Positions 11,093-21,981 of a DNA stretch of 64,000 nucleotides are shown in pieces (the stretch's first letter is position 1; each line of letters starts with the position of its first letter). A program made the translations under genes and the position numbers. The DNA comes from Macrotrachela quadricornifera (Eukaryota; Rotifera; Eurotatoria; Philodinida; Philodinidae). Below the pieces are notes generated by a model, which made no database searches, was not told the origin of the DNA, and worked only from the letters and a program-made list of their open reading frames with translations. The stretch covers positions 1,080,601 to 1,144,600 of the forward strand of contig JAJEKB010021111.1 in NCBI GenBank assembly GCA_022393335.1. The letters run 5' to 3'.

Positions 11093-13329
11093 ATGTTTAT
11101 TGTTACACTATTAGTTTTATTTTTTGTCAGGTCATCGATGATCACTGGTGAACCAGTATTTGAAACGGTTCCTTTGAATTTTCATGTGATCTTTGAACAA
11201 TTACGTTATTCTTATGAACATCATACAGATTTTCTTACTGATCTGACCAATCGACGCTTTGCATCTATTCAACCTGAGGAACTTATAAGAAGTAAATTAT
11301 TTTTAACTAATGAGAGTACGACATGTGAACAAGATTTGCAAATATTAATTAATGCAACATCTCAACGTGAATTATGGGCATTGAAAGTATTTGATGCTTG
11401 GGGAAAACCATTGCCATCTGGTTTACTAAAAGGAAATACATTTTGGATAGGTAATTATGATGAATGTGTTAATCCATTGTATCAACTAGATAATAAATCT
11501 TTTGTTCAACAACCATTCAATACACAATATTGTATGTGAATTATTTTTGTATAAATATTTTGAATAAAATTTTCTTTAGGTGCACTTCTATCGAATCCTA
11601 GTAGTGATCTAAGAATGAGTAGATCTAATTTGGTTGTTGGTCTTTGTCTTCCATCATCCTGTAGTCGTCAATCAATCGTTACACTAATACATGATCTATT
11701 CGAATTTGATAATATTACTGAAGAATATTTACATTGTTCCAATGATCGTGTTAATGAAAATAATGGTTTTTCAACAGGTACCATTGTCATTATTATCGTT
11801 TTATCACTCTTGGCCTTAGTTGTTGTCATCGGTACCGTTGTTGATTTAGCTGTTCAATTCAATGTCAATAAACATAAAGAAGAAAAGGCATATATTGGAG
11901 AATACGAAGATTTATCGGATGAAAGTGCTAAAAAGCCCCTTTTTCCTAAATCTCCGTCCAAATCAATGCCTTTTGTCATGTTTCTAGCAGAATTTTCAGC
12001 TATTCGTACTCTCAAACATATATTTACAGTGAACAAAAAAGAAAAATCTGACATGTTTTCATTTATCAATGGTATTCGTGTTCTTTCACTCTTCTGGGTT
12101 ATTCTTGGTCATTCATTTTCGTTTAGCATCATATATTTATCAAATGTCTATGATCTTCTTGCTAATTCACGTAATATTGCCTTTCAATTGATTACAAGTG
12201 GTGTCTTGAGTGTCGATACATTTTTTCTTTTGAGCGGATTTTTAACTGCTGTTCTCTTTGTTCGACAAGTACGTAAAGAAAAGCTGACCTATCGAATGAT
12301 GATTCTTTACTATATTCATCGATATATTCGTTTAACACCAACATTTATTCTAATTATGTTTGTTAGTATTTATTTAACACCATATTTTGGTCATGGACCA
12401 CTTTATCCTATTCAACAAGGATTCGAATCGACTGGTTGTCGAAATGGTTCTTGGTGGACTTCATTTCTTTACATTGGAAATTTATTCAAACAGGATAATA
12501 TGTGTCTTGGAGTAACATGGTATCTATTCAATGATATGCAATTTCATTGGATTGCTCCACTAGCATTGATTCCATTTGTACTTGGACGAAAGGCAATTGG
12601 ATATATAGTGACTATACTCTTTGTATTGATCAGTATTGGATCTATTCTTGGCCTTCTTTTGTACTATCCTAGTTTGGTAACACATGCCTTGGATGTTTCT
12701 ACCAATGCGGTAAGTGAAAAATTCCACGGAGAAATTTCGATTATTTTGTTTATTATTATTAGACTGTTCCAAATTTCTTCGATAAAGTTTATATTACGCC
12801 ATGGTGCCGTATTTCACCTTATGCCATTGGACTTCTGACTGGATTTATCGTCGTCAGTACGGGTCGTACCTATCGTTTGAATGGTATTGTTCAAACTATT
12901 GGTAGTATTTTGGCTATTGTAATGGCCTTGACTTGTATTTTTTCACTCTATGGTGATTATGTTTTGGTACCTGGTCTCAATCGCGCTTCGAGAATTGCCT
13001 ATCAAGCTCTATCTCGACCTATTTGGTCAATTTCAATTTCATGGCTTTTATTTCTTTGTAGTATTAATCGAGGCGGCATTGTCAATCGAATATTGTCATT
13101 ACCATTTTGGTCACCATTAGCACGTTTGAACTATGCTGCGTATTTGATTCATTCAACAGTTATCTTTGTTACTATATTCAATTTAACGACTCCTCTATAC
13201 TATCAACCAATGACTTTTGTAAATAATTATATCTCCACACTATTTTTTAGCTATTTAGCTGCTATTGTTGTTGTCATCTTTTTTGAAACGCCATTTTTTA
13301 TTTTGGAAAAGAAAGTTTTCAAACGATAG
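11093..13329 (+). CDS. NRF-6-like membrane acyltransferase (acyltransferase 3 family), three exons
   Basis: The exons are 11093-11531, 11580-12709 and 12763-13329, joined across GT-AG introns of 48 and 53 bp; the model gives 711 residues. The ATG at 11093 starts a signal peptide (MFIVTLLVLFFVRSSMITG). Residues about 35-190 form the extracellular NRF domain, with CEQDLQ, WALKVFDAWGKPLPSG, FWIGNYDECVNP and GLCLPSSC; its conserved cysteines form disulfides in relatives. A membrane helix follows at about 213-237. The acyltransferase-3 domain starts at about 307 with NGIRVLSLFWVILGHS and has many membrane helices; YITPWCRISPYAIGLLTG lies just after intron 2. The C. elegans namesake, nose resistant to fluoxetine, is linked to lipid or drug transport in the intestine. 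The substrate here is unknown. Both introns interrupt otherwise continuous conserved motifs, which supports the model. Confidence 0.93.
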
Positions 13330-13559
13330 GAGATAAAAATTAAAATAAAATAAAGTAGTGAAAATATACTTGATTCTATATAAAACCTTACTATTGCGCC
13401 CTCAATGCATATTAAACTATAGAGACATACAAAGATTAATTACAAACGAGACTTGAACGTCATGTATCCGTTTTGATTATCGATATACCTTTAAAATTTT
13501 CTTTATATGATGAACTTGATTTGGCGTAGATGTAACCAAATTTATGTGTTTAATTCCAT

Positions 13560-14040
13560 ATGAGAAAGTGTGAATTTTTGTTCAGATATTTGTCAACTTC
13601 ACAAACTATAATATTGGCATCACCAAATGATTGTTATAATCCATTACAAATGTTTTGTGAACATTGATATCCTAATATTGAATCATAATCATAGTTTTTA
13701 TTATTTTGACTATCTTTTCTTTGGATATTATACCTAAAATTTGGAGAATATACTAATGGACTGGATATTGATAAACTGACAATATTATATTAATTTATGA
13801 CATAAAAAGATGTTTGTTTTTTGAAGATTGAGATATTTGGGGATAAGATCAGTAATGTTCAGAGTATCATAGACAAACACTATTTCATCATTGCAATTAT
13901 ACCGAATTGACATATATTCGAGCAAAACAATGGCACAAATAAAGAACTTAATAAACATTCTATAATAAAATAAAAAAAATTCTCTTATATTTAATAGTCT
14001 TGTCAGTGTAATGAACGAAGATAACAAGCAAACTAACTGG
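13560..14040 (-). pseudogene. Decayed duplicate of the secreted protein gene at 15348-16190
   Basis: The minus-strand frame ending near 13785 has MFIKFFICAIVLLEYMSIRY then NCN and a diverged ITDLIPKYLNL. These align with the N-terminus, NCN and VTGLTPNASVS of the intact neighbour. The stretch at about 13580-13740 matches the neighbour's GCDAILGRQC region at DNA level, with shifts and stops. Similarity continues upstream of the start (about 14200-14400 against 16650-16790), so a whole segment of about 1 kb was duplicated in direct orientation and one copy died. Confidence 0.7.
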
Positions 14041-15347
14041 GATTTATATTCTACCCATTGACATCAAGACATGAGCCTTGATTTTCCTTTATATACAGTA
14101 GTGAATATTATACATAATTTGAATTACAATAATTTTTTGCATAATTGCGAAAATAATTTTGGTTGAACACAAAAGAAAGACATCAAATACAATTATAGAA
14201 TATGTTCTATGCAGACTAGGAATGTTTCTTTTCATTCTTCTATAAATCTATTTACTCCTTCCTCTATATGACTTGGTGGTCATGTATAATAGATATTAGT
14301 TGTTTCGCTCACCAGAATGTATTAGATACAAAATAGTTACTGAAAACATATTATTGATTATCAAAGTTATTATTAATAGGAATAACACTCATAATTATTG
14401 CAAACACGAATCCTGTACCATCCATATTCCTTACTCATATTCACTCTTTCATGTTCTCGTTCACATCCTTTATGAATTAATTAGGTTTTAAGATGGGAAC
14501 AGTACCTACTAGAAATGCATGATATATTAATGATAAATAATAAATTTGTATTATCAATCGATCAAAGAAGAAAAATGTATTTCTTAAGTCTAATATCGAT
14601 AATTTAATAACTATAGTCTTTCATTTTCTTCATTAATATTTTAATGCATGAATTCAAACTAAATACAAAAATATTAAGATTTTAAGGTCAATAATATATT
14701 GTAACGCTCTTCATCTTTGATTTTTGTCTGAAAAAATACGTCTTTTGATAAAAGTGAGATAGTACATAAATGTCGAAGATGGTAACTTGATAAAGAATAA
14801 TTTCATTCTCCATTTATTCAAAATAATTTTAAATGAATTAGATTTTATTAAAGATCTAATAAATATAGCAGAAAAAGAAATGAAAAATAATCTATTACAA
14901 TGATTTTTTAAGTAAACAAATTCAAATATCTAAAATAAATGGAAAATGTTTTCAACTAAACTACCTGTATTCGACTATGCAGATTTTTAACAAATATAAA
15001 ATGATGTAAGAAGAATTAATGAATAATATGATTAACAAGTTGCTAGATGATAAAAATGCAAGTGTTTTAGATTCTTTCTGAAGTCTCAAATAGATCTAAG
15101 TTTGCATCTAACATTTAAAAGAAATTTATTGAAATTCTATCTTATTCAATCTACTACTCAATATTAATATGTAATAAAGATAATAATATCTCTTCCATAA
15201 ATAGTAAATCACAAAACAAAAAGTGATAGAACGAATAATATCAATTTATTATTTTTATTTTTATTTTTATTTACATAAAATATTTGTAAAAAAAAAAATT
15301 CAATATTATTATTATAATACAGATTGAGGAGACGTATGAGATATACA
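14041..15347. other. AT-rich spacer between the duplicates
   Basis: The part at about 14200-14500 matches the upstream flank of the intact gene (about 16640-16870). The remainder has no recognisable gene, and long A/T runs occur near 15240-15300, just downstream of the intact minus-strand gene. Confidence 0.5.
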
Positions 15348-16190
15348 TTATGAAATCATGTTAAAGAGAATGATAAATATGGCGAAAAAAACAAAAATAT
15401 TTCCAGATGTATAAAGTTGTGTTCCTATGTCACTAGGTTGTGGTGTTGTGATCTGATTGCCTGTGACTGCATTTGTATTATTATAGATAGATAAACATGC
15501 AATACCAGTATCAATACTAGATGTAGTATAATTTCGTCCAACAAAATATGTGAAAAAAAAATATTTCGTGACTTCATCATAATCACCAGTGAAAGATGGA
15601 TCACTTTGTTCATACATCCATGTTGTTGATAAACTCAATAATGATGGATCTATGTGAGCATAAGTTTTATTAACTATGAGATTTGTTATGTTATTTAATG
15701 TAAAGTTTAGAGATGGACATCCTGCAAGAGGTTTGAAAAGAATGCTTGGAAAAAGAGGATCACATGTTGTACTAAAGATGCCTGAAAAATATTGTTGTAA
15801 TGCACTATGAATGCTTTCTGAACATTGACGTCCTAAAATTGCATCACAACCACCATTTCCATTACTTTGACTGTCTTTTACAGGATATTGTCCCCACAAT
15901 CTTGGGAATGTACCAGAATATATGCATCGACCAGTAAAATCAATATTGGTACTACCATCTAACACTCGTAATGTTTCTTTCATTGTATCATTGACTGGAC
16001 GTTGATAAACTGACAATTTTAGATTAATATCTGATCCATACAAAGATATTTTTTCTGAAACTGATGCATTTGGAGTAAGACCAGTTACATTTGGAGCTCT
16101 ACCAATAACGATAGTTACTCCATTGCAATTGTACCAAATTGATATATATGCGAACAAAATAATAGTGTAAATTAAGATTTTAGACAACAT
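15348..16190 (-). CDS. Secreted, possibly GPI-anchored glycoprotein of unknown function
   Basis: This 280-residue protein opens with a hydrophobic signal peptide (residues about 3-20). It ends with a hydrophobic tail (GNIFVFFAIFIILFNMIS) that lacks a cytoplasmic segment, the pattern of a GPI-anchor signal. Between them are many N-x-S/T sites (for example NVT, NAS, NDT, NFT, NNIT, NKT, NYT, NNT) and spaced cysteines, including GNGGCDAILGRQC. This Gly-Asn-Gly-Cys then Leu-Gly-x-x-Cys pattern reminds me of some fungal secreted proteins, so horizontal origin is conceivable but unproven. A TTATAG acceptor sits one base before the ATG, with a GGTAAAT donor about 60 bp upstream, so a short intron probably lies in the 5' UTR. 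A dead duplicate lies downstream at 13560-14040. I do not recognise a domain. Confidence 0.75.
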   Translation of the reverse strand: MLSKILIYTIILFAYISIWYNCNGVTIVIGRAPNVTGLTPNASVSEKISLYGSDINLKLSVYQRPVNDTMKETLRVLDGSTNIDFTGRCIYSGTFPRLWGQYPVKDSQSNGNGGCDAILGRQCSESIHSALQQYFSGIFSTTCDPLFPSILFKPLAGCPSLNFTLNNITNLIVNKTYAHIDPSLLSLSTTWMYEQSDPSFTGDYDEVTKYFFFTYFVGRNYTTSSIDTGIACLSIYNNTNAVTGNQITTPQPSDIGTQLYTSGNIFVFFAIFIILFNMIS

Positions 16191-17398
16191 TCTATAATAA
16201 AGTAAAAAAGAATTATTTTATTATGAATTTCAAAATTTACCTTTTATCTATTAGTCTTGTTTGTGTTAAACATGATGAGAATCAGTAAAATAAACAATAT
16301 TTATATTCTTCCCATTGACGTAAACACGTGCATCATTCATTTGTGTTGGCGTGCAATGATGAATATTAATGGTAAATTTCTCTTTGTTAATTATATGCAT
16401 AAATGGGAAAAAAACATCTTGATATTGGCGCAATAGAAAAACATCAAACACAATCGCTGAATACAGTCAATGTACATGACTAATGGCTTATTTTGTATAT
16501 TTTTGGGAAGATAAATGACTCAGAAGAAATACTAGCAAATGTTAGTTCGTTACAGATACAGAAAGAAAGAAAAACAAATCGATATATTATTGATGTTCGT
16601 GTTTTTTCTGTTATTAAAATATCCTTGGTAATTACACATTTTCTCTTTTCTTCATTATCATGTGATGACCATGTGGTATGAGTAAGATTTATTTTTATCA
16701 CTAAAATATATTCGATGTAAAATAATTACTAAAAATATATTATTATTGATCATCAAGGTTATTATTAATAGAAAGAAAAACCAAAACATAAATAAAATAA
16801 CACTCTCAAGATCGCCTCCTTCGTCTATCATACTCATTACTCATACACATTTCGTCACTTTTTTGTTTTTAGATATTTTCAGTTTATGTCAGTAACGATT
16901 GCAATGATTTTTGACAAAAGATTTTGTTTTCTTTTGTTCCCAACACGAAATTATCTAATAAAAGAAATGGAATAAAAATAAATAAATATTTTATTAATTA
17001 TAGATGTTTCTGCTTGTTTTAGAATATCTGATAGAACAACTTCAAGAAGTATTTATTTCGTTATTTCTTTTTTTAACACTATTGAATGAGACAAATTTAG
17101 TGAACAAATACGTAGGTTTTTTTTGTCATTTAGTGATACAAACACAATAGACAGATAAGAATGTCATTTTGATTCATTTTTTTACCTTTCCGATATCATC
17201 TGACGCGAGATATATATAATAGAATAATGAGTATTTTATTTTAATTTATTATATTTTATCTATTTCGAATAATGTTAGAAGATAAAATCAATATAAAAAT
17301 AAGTATTTTTATTTACACTAAAACTTCCCTTAAATGGTCACTAATGGGATTTTCTCAAATCAGTCACCTTACGGAGGTGCTCGTCTTATAGAGTTTAC
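16191..17398. other. Upstream region of the glycoprotein gene
   Basis: It contains the likely 5' UTR intron (about 16200-16250) and DNA shared with the decayed duplicate up to about 16870. No further gene was recognised; the short frames on both strands at 16480-16700 overlap each other and have no motif. Confidence 0.4.
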
Positions 17399-18012
17399 AT
17401 ATGGGCGCGATCAACCGTACTGAAGACCCTACATTCAATTGTTTATATAACCTCAATACCTCATGAGAAAAATGTGATTTTTTTACCAGTTATAGAGCTT
17501 TTCTCNNNNNNNNNNNNNNNNNNNNNNNNNNNNNNNNNNNNNNNNNNNNNNNNNNNNNNNNNNNNNNNNNNNNNNNNNNNNNNNNNNNNNNNNNNNNNNN
17601 NNNNNNNNNNNNNNNNNNNNNNNNNNNNNNNNNNNNNNNNNNNNNNNNNNNNNNNNNNNNNNNNNNNNNNNNNNNNNNNNNNNNNNNNNNNNNNNNNNNN
17701 NNNNNNNNNNNNNNNNNNNNNNNNNNNNNNNNNNNNNNNNNNNNNNNNNNNNNNNNNNNNNNNNNNNNNNNNNNNNNNNNNNNNNNNNNNNNNNNNNNNN
17801 NNNNNNNNNNNNNNNNNNNNNNNNNNNNNNNNNNNNNNNNNNNNNNNNNNNNNNNNNNNNNNNNNNNNNNNNNNNNNNNNNNNNNNNNNNNNNNNNNNNN
17901 NNNNNGAGAAAAGCTCTATAACTGGTAAAAAAATCACATTTTTCTCATGAGGGATTGAGGTTATATAAACAATTGAATGTAGGGTCTTCAGTACGGTTGA
18001 TCGCGCCCATAT
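17399..18012. repeat. Palindromic element whose loop is an assembly gap
   Basis: The left arm 17399-17505 (ATATGGGCGCGATCAACC onward) and the right arm 17906-18012 are reverse complements over about 107 bp with about two differences. Bases 17506-17905 are exactly 400 Ns, so the loop is unknown and its true size is uncertain. Confidence 0.85.
17506..17905. other. Assembly gap (400 N)
   Basis: Exactly 400 unknown bases, probably a fixed-size or estimated gap. Its edges are the inner ends of a palindrome, which is a common reason for assembly breaks. Confidence 0.99.
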
Positions 18013-18136
18013 ATCGACCAGTAGTACGCTATTCATTAGCTAAACCATAAACAACAGTCCTACTTATATGTTCTCGATTCGCTCATAGTATTAAAATTGT
18101 ATTAAATGTACACTTTTTTCAATTAAGTTTATTGTC

Positions 18137-18800
18137 ATATAATAACATCTGTTTGAGTTTTATAGATATGTCTGTAGCACCTACCGTGTATTGCCTACTA
18201 GTATGAACAAGATAGAAGTAACTTCATATCATACTATTCGATATACTTCCTTATATATTTTATTTCCAAAACATGTAAAGATATTCACCAATACCTAACA
18301 GCATCGTATTTATATCTGAATAAAAAAAGTGATGATTAAGAAATCATTTCACATTTTCAAAAAAATAGTTCTCAAAGAAATTTTCAGTGGATAATGATAA
18401 TTGCTGATGAATTTAATTCATTAACATAGTAAGTATAAATGGGATGTTAATAATGCATTGCTGGATTTTTTTGAATTACTTTGAGCATTACTATTGATTT
18501 TGAGATATACTTGTGATTGAAACATCATATGAAGGTGATTTGAAACTAAAGTTTCTTTGTATTGCCAAGTAAGTTCAATATATTTGTGTATATCGCTAAA
18601 TATCGCTGCAATTTTATTCAGATCTAAATACGATTCTATTAGGTATTGGTGGATATTTTTACATGTTTTGGAAATAAAACACATAAGGAAGTATTTCGAA
18701 TAGTATGACATGAAGTTACTTCTACCTTGTTCATGGCAATAGGCAATACATGGTAGCTACTACAGACATATCTATAAAACTCAAACATACGTTATTATAT
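18137..18800. repeat. Palindromic element, about 660 bp
   Basis: The left arm (about 18137-18310) reads ATATAATAACAT then TGTTTGAGTTTTATAGATAT, and the right arm (about 18635-18800) is its reverse complement with moderate divergence. The middle about 320 bp is unpaired. No coding potential is evident. Confidence 0.7.
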
Positions 18801-19364
18801 ACTTTAGTCATGTATTTCTTGTTTTTAGGTCTTTATTATATATTTTATGGAGTTTTCACGACAAATGCATTACAGAAATTGCCTAATTTGTACACAGACA
18901 AGTTAATTTAATGTTCTTGTGAATATTAACGAATTGAAGTTGAGTAGGAGTCATGCATTATAAAGTTATATTGGATATTAGTAGTATTCTTCTGCCACTT
19001 TGAGTCTATTGTCATGTTTCTAAGAAAAAGTTTATTAAGAAAAGTGATTTAGAGATTTCACTTTATCAGGTCAAAAGACAGATAATGAGCGTCTGTAAGT
19101 GTTAGTGAGACGAGTGTCAATTTGAGGGTCTTTGTTGAGGATACAGTTTTTCTATTGTTCACACAAAGTGAGTGTTAGTGAGATTGGTTTCGATAGAACT
19201 CGACAAGTTGGGTGTTTGGAGTGTTAGCATAAATTAGTAATACCCATTACTGAGGTTTCAAAAAGTTTTTCTTATGTAGATTATTATACCAGCTGATGAT
19301 CAATCTTCTTAGTTGACATTGAATTCTGCAAAGTGGTAGTTATTTATTAAAACTCACCCTCAAC

Positions 19365-20054
19365 TGCGTTTCTTTTCTTGATCTTCAAATCAACAACAAA
19401 CATGGAAATCTTATCACAACCGTGCATCATAAAGAAACAGCTGAACCATATGTCATACCATTTCATTCTGATCATCCACGTCATATATTTAAAAATATGA
19501 TTCAATGTGCTCTTCTTCGAGTAATCCGTTATTCATCAACGTTACAGGAATTGAATCGTGAACGCCATTCAATTAAATTAATGCTGTTATATAATGAGTG
19601 AGATAGATATACTTTATATCAATTCTCATACTTCTCTTTAATTTTACTTTTAAGGTACTCCGTACGATACATTTATTGTCATCTTCATAAATTTTTCCAA
19701 AAATATTCTGTTATATCAATTTCACTCCTTCCTATGATACATGAAAAAAATGAATATCATCCATTTCTTCATAAATTGCTCGCATTACCTACAACAAATG
19801 AACATGCAAAGGCAAAAAGAATAGCAAGTCAAAACAAAACTAAGAAAACAACAAGCATTGATAATTCATTACACATATGAAAAGCGATTTCAACATTAGA
19901 AATCATATATTCATAAGACATGGAATGATTCATTTCAAAATACACCAATCATCGAAACAGAACTTATTGTGGGAACTCGAAATCGTAGAAATCTAACGCG
20001 AGAACTAGTGCATCGAAGTCCATACTTAGCCAACAAATCAAAGAAAATAAAATA
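19365..20054 (+). pseudogene. Penelope/Athena-like retroelement remnant (C-terminal RT region) with a retained intron
   Basis: The translation from about 19365 reads LFLDLQINNKHGNLITTVHH, then YVIPFHSDHPRHIFKNMIQ and LLRVIRYSSTLQELNRERHS. This resembles the thumb and C-terminal part of Penelope-like reverse transcriptases. A 57-bp GT-AG intron at 19598-19654 splits LMLLYNE from YSVRYIYCHLHKFF in frame. The second part ends with ELIVGTRNRRNLTRELVHRS and a stop near 20054. At least one frameshift or stop lies near 19880-19920, and the RT catalytic core is absent. Athena elements of bdelloid rotifers are known to keep introns, which fits. The remnant is not functional. Confidence 0.5.
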
Positions 20055-21981
20055 AAAACATTACATTCAAAAAAAATTCAATTTGCGAAAACTATCCTTT
20101 TATCATCTTCTTTTTTTTTTGATTACACATCCTACTCTCCAAAGAAAAAAATTTTTCATATTATTGAAATAAAGTTCATCGTGATACAACTTCATGGATC
20201 CTCAAAATCACATTTTTTCAAAAAATTTTCTTTTTTCAGATTAAAGAAAACTGCTTCGGCAAAAACTAGCTCAAACTTCTTACAAATTAAAGTCAAACAC
20301 ATAAACTTTTGAAGAACACATCTATGAAATTAAAATACACGAAAAAATTGAATATACAATAAATTATCATGCATTTGATCGACTCATCCTCATAATTTCG
20401 ATAGGCGTTGTATACAAAATGACAGAGAGACAAGAATAAAGGAGAAAAGCTCAGAAATTTTCTCTTTTTTCTCGCACGTTCTATATACAATATGAAAAGA
20501 AACGAAGAATTAATTCGGAAAATTTCCAGATGCTCACAGAAAATGAATCATTACGTGGTGGTCCAAAGAAGAGAATGGTAAACAATCTGTACAAGATAGT
20601 GAAGAGGACATCAAGTGCATTTGTTAGAAATGAACTGCTCATGAAAATGAACATCTCGGAAAAATCCTCTGGAAAAAACTCTGAATCGTGCTCATTGTTT
20701 TAATATAAAAATAGACGAATTAAATTTGTGTGACGATTAATATTAATAAAATGTAGATACAAAGATTCGAATGAACGGAAATGATTATTTCGATGATCAA
20801 ATTATGTAATATAATGTGTGAATAATCAATACGAATAAAAAATTCTTCATTTGATTTTAATTCAGTTTTGATACATGATCTATTATTTATTTAAGAAAAA
20901 GAGACAAAATCAATCATTTCACTCTCTAGTTTCTACCAATTAATGTTAAATTATTCTTCAATATCTTTAGTTCGTTTTAATAAACCCTTGACTCACATTA
21001 TTTATTTGATTTATAAAAAGATAGCTGATGCTCCTATTGAATATAATCTTTCTTGTTGATATTGGAGCTCAATGAATTAATTAAACCATTTCAAAAAAAA
21101 TACTTCATATTTAATGTGTATAGAAGAGGCAAAACAAGAAGGAAATTGTTTTCTTATGAAACAAAACTTATTTTTTTGTAATAAACTTAATTATTTTAAA
21201 GAAATTTTTCTTTAGCATTTACAATAATAAATGTTATAGTTTAACTACAAATGAATGTAAATAAAAAGGAAAACGAGAAACGTAGCAACTAATAACATAA
21301 TTTTTTCTCTAACATATCCACTAAATGTGAGTATACAATCAACATAATGAAAAGTAATAAATATTAAAATGAAAGAAAAATGAGAGGATACTATGTGCAG
21401 CTAGAAAATATTCTACAAAAGCAGTATTTCATCAATCAGTTTCAATTTTAAGATTATCACGTTTTTTTTTCCAGAAATCAAATTTTCAAAAGTTTTTTTT
21501 AGACAAATAACATAATAATAACTAATAACAACAAAAGAACTAAGATTTTTATCAATAAATATTCATAGAAGATTAAATGTTTCATTCCATTCTGCATTAT
21601 TTTGTAGTCAACTATAACAAAATTAGATATATTGAATTTAGATAATTTTTTTCTAATATCATTCATATTCATTTTTCGATATAAGAATTTTTTGGAACAA
21701 AATTATCGTTTCATCTTGTACAAATTTTAGTGGAATTGAGGACTGACAGAATCGTGAGTGTAAAACTATTAGAAAAATCTTGCATTTATTTTAACACAAA
21801 ACGTCAAGGAAAAAAAAATATGCACCAAAAGATATTTTTTTCTAAAACAAAAAAAAAGTAAAGTTCGTGAAGTGTAACGAGAAAAAAAGAGAAAGAGTTG
21901 CTAAACTTTTACAGAAAGTGCATTTTATTGTATCTCTAACAACAACATAGTTGTGATATTTTTTTGTTAATTTGGAACAAG
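20055..21981. other. AT-rich intergenic DNA, nothing recognised
   Basis: Low-complexity A/T tracts with no convincing frame. The promoter of the FG-GAP gene should lie near the right end. Confidence 0.4.

Noticed and set aside
17461..18036. Open frames of 158 and 191 codons on both strands
   Set aside because: They consist mainly of undefined residues across the 400-N gap and of the palindrome arms.
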